NCBI GenBank assembly: GCA_028290125.1
Contig: JAQGKM010000373.1
Location: forward strand, 1-9,147
Direction of reading: 5' to 3'
From: Hyphomicrobiales bacterium
GTDB lineage: Bacteria; Pseudomonadota; Alphaproteobacteria; Rhizobiales; Beijerinckiaceae
DNA length: 9,147 nucleotides
Shown here: in pieces, positions 1 to 6,300 of the stretch
Numbering within the stretch: the stretch's first letter is position 1
Layout of the letters: each line of letters begins with the position of its first letter
Made by a program: the position numbers and the translations under genes
Notes under the pieces: generated by a model
What the model was told of the DNA's origin: nothing
Seen by the model: the letters and a program-made list of their open reading frames with translations, nothing else
Database searches by the model: none

Positions 1-4
1 CGCC

Positions 5-1309
5 TCAGTGCTCCTTGAAGGCGCGCGCAACCTGATCCATCAGGGGCTTCAGAAGATACGACATGGCCGTACGTTCAGCCGTGCGGAAATGAACTTCGGC
101 CGGCATGCCTGGCACCAGCTGCATCGATTCCGCCTTGACCAATTCATCGCCCGACAGGCTCACGCGCACCACGTAATAGGGCGCGAGCTGCGAGGCGATG
201 TTTCGCTCGTCTTCCTTGCGGACGTCCGCGGACACGCGCGTGACCTTGCCTGAAAACTCCGGCGTGGTGCGCTGATTGAAAGCCGGAAAGCGGATGAAAG
301 CCGCCTGGCCGACGCGCACGTGATCGATATCCTGCGGCGCGACCTTCGCTTCGATGACAAGCGCATCGCCTTCCGGCACCACAAGCATCAGGGACTCGGC
401 CGGCGAGGCCACGCCCCCCACGGTGTGGACGAGCATCTGGTGCACCTTGCCCGATTGCGGCGCGCGCACGTCGATGCGCGACAGCTGATCGTTGGCGGCG
501 ACCTGCCGCTCGTTGAGCTCCGCGACCTTGCCTTGCAGCTCACGCAGTTCCTTCACGACTTCCGTTCGCATGTCCTGGTCGATCTGCAGGATCTGCAGCT
601 CGATCTCGGTGATCTTGCCGCGCGCCTGTGCGACGCCCGCGATGACCTGTGCGTGCTCGCCGGAGATGCGCGCGGCCTCCCGGCGCAGCTGCGTCATCTT
701 GGATGCGGGCACTAATCCGCTGACCTCGAGGGTCGCGAGGTCCTTCAGCTCTTTTCCGATCAGCGACGTTTCTTCCTTCTTCGCCGCCGCCTGCAGCACG
801 AGCCCGGAAATCTCCTCGCGCAACTGCAGGATCCGCTCGCTCAATTGACCCTTCTGGCCCTCGCGCGTGCGGCGTCGTGTGTCGAAGACGTTGCTTTCTC
901 CCGTGACGATCTCGCGGATGTCGGGCGCATCCCTGCGGCTTTCGAATTCGCGCGGCGTCGCCAGCACCGTCAGACCATCACGCTCCGCGGCAAGACGCAC
1001 GCGCCGCATGGCGAGTTCGTCGAGCTGCTTCGTGATGACGCCGAGATTGGCGCGGGCGACGGTCTCATCGAGCTTGAGGACGATGTCGCCCGCCTGGACG
1101 AAATCGCCGTCCTTCACCCGGATTTCGCTGATCACGCCGCCTGTCGGGTGCTGGACTTTCTTGACGGCGGAATCGACGACGACCATGCCGCCGCCAACCA
1201 CTGCGCCAGCCAGCGATGTGGTGGCGGCCCAGCCGCCTCCGCCGCCGATCAGGAGAACGATGAGCGAAACCCCGAGAAGACTGTCTCGCCGAATGGAATC
1301 CATTTTCAT
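5..1309 (-). CDS. Type I secretion membrane fusion protein (periplasmic adaptor), HlyD/PrtE-type
   Basis: This adaptor links the ABC exporter to a TolC-type outer-membrane channel. It is 434 residues long, normal for PrtE-like proteins. A short cytoplasmic N-terminus precedes one membrane anchor (about 11-34, with a run of five Gly). The first half of a lipoyl-like hairpin, VQHPTGGVISEIRVKDGDFV, is at 52-71. A long charged, heptad-like alpha-hairpin (about 85-275) includes a non-helical turn around 193-205. The second lipoyl half, RIDVRAPQSGKV, is at 278-289, then beta-barrel regions. The C-terminus has VPGMPAEVHFRTAERTAMSY (399-418), matching the HlyD-family signature, and ends in a short helix. 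ATG at 1309 is chosen for its strong ribosome site; M3 (1303) is an in-frame alternative. It starts 11 nt after the ABC stop and ends 4 nt from the window edge, so a TolC-type gene could follow but is not seen. Confidence 0.96.
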   Translation of the reverse strand: MKMDSIRRDSLLGVSLIVLLIGGGGGWAATTSLAGAVVGGGMVVVDSAVKKVQHPTGGVISEIRVKDGDFVQAGDIVLKLDETVARANLGVITKQLDELAMRRVRLAAERDGLTVLATPREFESRRDAPDIREIVTGESNVFDTRRRTREGQKGQLSERILQLREEISGLVLQAAAKKEETSLIGKELKDLATLEVSGLVPASKMTQLRREAARISGEHAQVIAGVAQARGKITEIELQILQIDQDMRTEVVKELRELQGKVAELNERQVAANDQLSRIDVRAPQSGKVHQMLVHTVGGVASPAESLMLVVPEGDALVIEAKVAPQDIDHVRVGQAAFIRFPAFNQRTTPEFSGKVTRVSADVRKEDERNIASQLAPYYVVRVSLSGDELVKAESMQLVPGMPAEVHFRTAERTAMSYLLKPLMDQVARAFKEH

Positions 1310-1315
1310 GACCGG

Positions 1316-1321
1316 CCTCCT
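1316..1321 (-). promoter_or_regulatory. Ribosome binding site of the HlyD-type gene, overlapping the ABC gene stop
   Basis: The minus strand reads TGAGGAGG, then 6 nt, then ATG (1309-1307). The AGGAGG site shares its first A with the TGA stop of the ABC transporter (1323-1321). Stop and start are 11 nt apart, an arrangement that favours translational coupling and matched amounts of exporter and adaptor. Confidence 0.88.
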
Positions 1322-3309
1322 CAGGACAAAGCAGCTTCGCGCGGGCGAGTGTCGCCGGCGCTTGGCGTCCGCGCCGGCCTGTCATCCTGACGCGGCTGGA
1401 CGGCGACCGTCATCGACTTGAGCACCTGCTCCTTGGGACCGAAGGCCTGCGCCTGCCCCTTGGCGAGCACCATCACCATGTCCACGGCGGCGAGCGCGGA
1501 AGGCCGATGTGCAATCACCACGACAATGCCGCCGCGCGCCCGCACCGACGCGATGGCGCGCGTCAAGGCTTCCTCGCCATCTGAATCGAGGTTGGAGTTC
1601 GGCTCGTCGAGCACGACAAGAAACGGGTTGCCGAAAAGCGCGCGCGCGAGCGCGATCCGCTGCCGTTGACCGGCCGACAGCGGCTGGCCGCCCGAACGGA
1701 TGTCGGTTTCATACCCCTTGTCGAGATGCAGGATCAGCTCGTGCACGCCCGCATCCTGCGCCGCCGCGATCACATCCGCCATCGAGGCGTCGGGCCGGAA
1801 CCTCGCAATGTTCTCGGCGATCGTCCCTTCGAAAAGCTCGATGTCCTGCGGCAGGTAGCCGATGTGTCGGCCAAGCAGGTGATCGGGCCATTGATCGAGC
1901 GACGCCGCGTCGAGACGCACTGAGCCCTGGCCGAGAGGGCGCCACAACCCGACGATGCCGCGCGCGAGCGTGGACTTGCCGGACGCGCTGGGTCCGATGA
2001 TCCCGAGCCCCTGCCCTGCTTCCAGCGTGAGGCTGATGTTGCGCACGCTCGCGACCGTATGTCCGGGGGGCGCAAGGCTGACGTTCTCGAGTTTCAGATT
2101 GGCGACCGGCGCCGGCAATTCCAGGGTCGCCTTGCGCACGCCGCCGATCTTCACGAGCAGCTTCAGCCGCGCATAGCTCTGGCGCGCGGAGACGAAGGTG
2201 CGCCAGTTGGCGATAGCGATCTCGACAGGCGCGAGCGCACGGGATGTCAGGATCGATGCGGCGATCATGATGCCGCCCGTCGCTTCGCCCGAGATCGTCA
2301 GATAGGCGCCGAGCCCCAGCATGCCCGACTGCAAGACCATGCGGAAAACCTTGGTGATCGAGCCGAGCTGCGTGGTCACGTCCTGTGCGCGCAATTGATC
2401 CGCCAGGTTGGCGGCGCTCAACATCTCGAAGCGGCGGCGGAAGTCGCCGAGCATCCCCAGGGCGCAAATGACCTCGGCGTTGCGGCGGCTCGCCTCCGTC
2501 AGCGCATTGAGCCGCATCGCGCTCGTCGCGGCGGCGCGCGCGGGCGCGCGGCTGAACACCTCGGTGAGGATCGTCAGGAAGACGAGCAGGACAGCGCCGG
2601 CGGTCGCCACGAGGCCGAGCACCGGATGAAGGAGGTAGACGAGCCCGAGATAGACCGGCATCCAGGGCATGTCGAAAAGGGAGATCGGTCCGGGACCGGC
2701 GACGAACGCACGCACCTGTTCGAGATCGCGCACGGCCTGCGCAGACTCCACGGGTTCGACCTGGCGCAGCGGCAGCTGCATCATGGCGCCGAAGACGGAG
2801 CCCCGCATGGCGCGGTCAAACCGCGCCCCGACGCGCATGGTGATGCGCGTACGCAGGACTTCCAGCAGCCCGTTGACCAGATAAAGTCCGACCATCAGCA
2901 TTGTCAGCCCGACAAGCGTCGGCACGCTGCGCGAGGTGATGACGCGATCGTAGACCTGCAGCATGTAGATCGAGCCGGTCAGCGCGAGAATGTTGACCAC
3001 ACCGGAGAACATCGCCACGACGGCGAGCGGCTGGCGGCAGAGCGCCAGCGCCCGGCGCACCGGATCCGGCTCCTCGCGCATGTCCTCCGCAACGACAGGG
3101 CCTCGCTCGGTCCTGTGCGACCGCAGCCACCCGGTCAGCAACACGGCCGAACCAGCGACCAGAGCGCCAACCGGCATGGACGAACCACCGAACAGATCCA
3201 CCTGCGCGGACGCCGCCTTCACGAGCGGGCCGACCAGCTCCTCCATGCCAACGACAAGGACGGCGGAGAGAAGGATCGTCATCAGCGCTGCAACTCGCCG
3301 GATGCTCAT
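1321..3309 (-). CDS. Type I secretion ABC permease/ATPase, PrtD-type
   Basis: This is the inner-membrane exporter of a type I secretion system: a half-transporter that should dimerise and drive substrate through the adaptor and an outer-membrane channel by ATP hydrolysis. Its 662 residues include a membrane domain at about 89-370 with six likely helices, opening with the PrtD-typical GSIYMLQVYDRVITSRSVPT (112-131). The nucleotide-binding domain (405-635) has Walker A GPSASGKST (439-447, K445), Q-loop Q488 in YLPQDIELFEGTI, signature LSAGQ (544-548), Walker B ending in D568 with catalytic E569, and H-loop H601; all look intact. PrtD proteins are usually about 570-580 residues; this one has about 76 extra N-terminal residues with two hydrophobic segments (about 6-22, 46-62). 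The start at 3309 has a good ribosome site; M77 (3081) is the fallback. No peptidase C39 domain is present. It lies between the RTX substrate and the adaptor, in a probable operon. Confidence 0.97.
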   Translation of the reverse strand: MSIRRVAALMTILLSAVLVVGMEELVGPLVKAASAQVDLFGGSSMPVGALVAGSAVLLTGWLRSHRTERGPVVAEDMREEPDPVRRALALCRQPLAVVAMFSGVVNILALTGSIYMLQVYDRVITSRSVPTLVGLTMLMVGLYLVNGLLEVLRTRITMRVGARFDRAMRGSVFGAMMQLPLRQVEPVESAQAVRDLEQVRAFVAGPGPISLFDMPWMPVYLGLVYLLHPVLGLVATAGAVLLVFLTILTEVFSRAPARAAATSAMRLNALTEASRRNAEVICALGMLGDFRRRFEMLSAANLADQLRAQDVTTQLGSITKVFRMVLQSGMLGLGAYLTISGEATGGIMIAASILTSRALAPVEIAIANWRTFVSARQSYARLKLLVKIGGVRKATLELPAPVANLKLENVSLAPPGHTVASVRNISLTLEAGQGLGIIGPSASGKSTLARGIVGLWRPLGQGSVRLDAASLDQWPDHLLGRHIGYLPQDIELFEGTIAENIARFRPDASMADVIAAAQDAGVHELILHLDKGYETDIRSGGQPLSAGQRQRIALARALFGNPFLVVLDEPNSNLDSDGEEALTRAIASVRARGGIVVVIAHRPSALAAVDMVMVLAKGQAQAFGPKEQVLKSMTVAVQPRQDDRPARTPSAGDTRPREAALS

Positions 3310-3314
3310 CGAAT

Positions 3315-3320
3315 GCTCCT
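3315..3320 (-). promoter_or_regulatory. Ribosome binding site of the ABC transporter gene
   Basis: The minus strand reads AGGAGC, then 5 nt, then the ATG at 3309-3307, so AGGAG sits 6 nt before the start. It lies in the 33-nt gap after the peroxidase TGA (3345-3343). It supports the long start and hence the N-terminal extension. Confidence 0.8.
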
Positions 3321-3342
3321 GTTCACGCGTTTCTCTCGCACG

Positions 3343-6300
3343 TCAGTGATGTCTGAAGTCGTCCGGCGACCACCAATCCCGATGTGCGGGTGTGGTCTCT
3401 GCGGTCGACGGGGCATGGTGGGACTCCGTCGAGAAATACGACAGGAGCTTCGTGAGCATCTGAGCCTGGGCGTCGTTCAGGTGCAGATGCATGTTTCCGA
3501 AATCGACCGTGTTGCCGTTCGGCGGGACGGGCTCGTCGTGATGAGCCGGCGCCTCGCCGGGGTCGGAATCCTTGTGGGCATTCGGCCAGTGCCGGAACAT
3601 GAAGAAGTCTGGCCCGAGGTGCGCGTTGTGCCAGTAATCATGCCGGTTGTGGCAGTGCGGTTGATCGTCACCGGGTGACGAGCCGCCTTGTCCGGGCGTG
3701 TCGGTCGTCGTGGGCGGCGGTTCGTTGGTCGTGGGCGGTGGCCCGTCGTTTCCACTCGGCGCCGCGACCTCGATCGAAACGGTCGCGACATTGCCCGTGA
3801 GCGCGCCGTCATTCGCCGCATAGGTGAAGGAGAACGCACCTGCAGCGCTGGGCTGAAATGTAAAGGACCCGTCCGCGTTGAAATGAAAAGCGCCCTCCGT
3901 CGGCGCAGCGACCAGAACCGCTGACAGCTGCGCGCCGTCGGGATCGGAATCGTTCGCCAGAACGCCGTGGGCGGCATCAACGACGAGCACCTGTCCTGCA
4001 TTGCCCGCGTAGGTGTCGCCCTGCGCGACAGGCGCGACGTTCTCGGGCGCCGGTGGCGGAGTTTCGATGACGTCCTGGACCGACAAGCGCAATTCGGCGC
4101 TCGATGGCGACGGACCCGTCGGCGTCGGATCGATGGCGCTGACCCAGACGTCGAACTGCGTGTGTCCGCTTTCGAAGTCGAACGCGTCGCCCGCATACCA
4201 GAGCTCGGGTCCCGCACTGCCGGAGCGGATCTCGAAAGCATTCGCGTCCGCGCCCTCGAGCCAAAGTGTCGGCTCTCCCGCGGTTCCGACAACGAGGTTG
4301 ACGTCCGCAACCTTCAGGCCGCCCGCGACATCGACAGTTTCCTGAACTGCGGAAACCGTCTGGAGCAAAGTCACGAGGCTTGGGACGAGCCCTGTGCCGC
4401 CTTGTCCGCCAGACGATCCGCCGCCGCCAGAGGTGTTGTCGCCGCCCTGCGAGCCGGTGTGGTCTTCCCCGCTCTGGCCTGATCCCGTCGATCCACCGGA
4501 GTTCGTCGATCCCGAACCAGTGTTGTCGCCTCCAGCGCCAGTGGTGTCGCCGCCGCCCTGCGAGCCGCTTTGGTCACCGCTTTGGCCGGTTCCAGTCGAT
4601 CCGCCGGAGTTCGTCGATCCGGAGCCGGTGGTGTCACCACTGCCGGATTGTCCGCCTGAACCGGCACCGCTCGGGCCGCTTGTCCCGCCCTGCACGGTCT
4701 CGAGCAGTCCCGCGCCGGAAAAATGCAACATGACGTCGAGCATGGCTGCATCACCGAACGCGACGCCGAGCGCCTGCGCTTCGCTGCCCTGCACGACCGC
4801 GCTCACTGCCGAAATGGCCGCCACGAGTTGATCGCCGGTGAACTCGCCTGCGAGGTCACGCAGCAGACCATTGCTGTCGGCAATGAGGGTCGCCAACTGG
4901 TCCCCGAACACGCCGAAGGAACCCGCAGCCGCAACAAGTGCGCTGACACCGGTTGCGGATGTCAGATCGAGCGGAAGGCCCGCAGCCGACAGGTTGGCGA
5001 GATCTGTCATCGGATCGGCAAACGGAACGCCGGCATGCAGCAGCGCGAGGGTGTTGGCCACCTGCGAGCCGAGGACGAACAACGCTTGCGCGCTTGCGTC
5101 ACCGGCCTTCGTTCCGGCGATCGGATCGATGTGAAGGACATCGATGCCCGCCGCCAGACCGAATGCGCTCGTAAGCGCCTGGGTCGCGGAAGCGAGCGTC
5201 ATCCCCGTATCGATCATTTCGCTCAGGAGATTTGTCAGAGGCGTAATGACCGACGCGCCCACGGGCGCTTTCATGACGCCCGAGAAGGGCAGCATGGTCG
5301 CCAGATCGACGGCGCCATTGCCGCCGATCGCCATCAGCGCACCTGGCTTGCCGACAAGCGTGAAATGCCCCGTTCCGTCGGTGGTGGTCTGCGCCTCGAA
5401 ACTCTCGCGCCGCCCGTTGCCGTTGGTGTCCATGAATACGGTCGCGCCGGCAATATAGCCATCCTGCAGCGAGCCGTTGACGACCTGCACGCCCGCTGGG
5501 TGGATGACATTGACCGTGAAGGCGTCCGTCACGGTCAAGGGCGTCCCGGGACCGGCGTCAGTCGCGCTGACGCGCACGTCGAACGTCTTCGGCGCGGTGG
5601 CGAGCAAGGTCCCGCTGATCAGCAGCGCACCGTTGGTGGCGACCTGGTCCTGTACGGAAAGCCCGATGCTCGACAGCGGCGAGCCGTCGGCGAGCGTGAC
5701 CTTGTAGATCAGCGAAGCGGCAGCGGTCTGGGCGTCGCCAAACACTGTCGTGACCGGCAGGAACAGGTTGACCGGCCCGACATCCGGGATGGTCGTATCG
5801 GGAAGCCCGACCTGCCCTTGCTGCGGCACGACGAACGGCGCCGTGTTGATCAGCGGCGCCGTGGTGACGACGGCGGTCTGCACCGCCGGCACACGTTCCA
5901 CAAAGCCAAGTCCGTCCGTAAAACTCACGACGACGCGGATCGGCTGACCGACGGTGAAATCAGCGATCACGTAGGATGAAGCGGTCGCGCCGGTGATCGA
6001 CACCCATTCGCCGCGCGCCGGGTCGAGATATTCCCATTGATAGCGCAGATCCGTGACGAGCTGCGGATTGAACGGGTTCGGATCGAGATCGAAGAGACTC
6101 GCGTTTGCCGTCAGCGTCTCCCCGATGACCGGGACGCCATCGATGAACACCGAGCCGAACGGCAGCTGGTTGACGACCGTCAGCCCGGAGAACGGCACGA
6201 GGTCCGCGAGGTTGACGGTCTGATCGAGAAACTCCAAACGCTCGATGTTGCGGATCTTGTCCACACCGTCATCGACGACCGCGGCGACGCCCCCGCCTCC

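Noticed and set aside
3310..3342. Possible terminator or separate promoter between the peroxidase and ABC genes
   Set aside because: The 33-nt gap contains a ribosome site but no convincing hairpin with a U-run and no clear -35/-10 pair; it is too short to separate transcription units confidently.
2059..3678. Long open frame on the plus strand (about 539 codons) opposite the ABC gene and the end of the peroxidase gene
   Set aside because: It is antisense to clearly conserved coding sequence, has a His/Arg/Asp-rich composition typical of the complement of GC-rich genes, and shows no recognisable domain.
4723..5979. Plus-strand open frame of about 418 codons opposite the helical and cadherin-like modules
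   Set aside because: Arg-rich antisense shadow of GC-rich codons; the minus strand is continuous coding sequence here.
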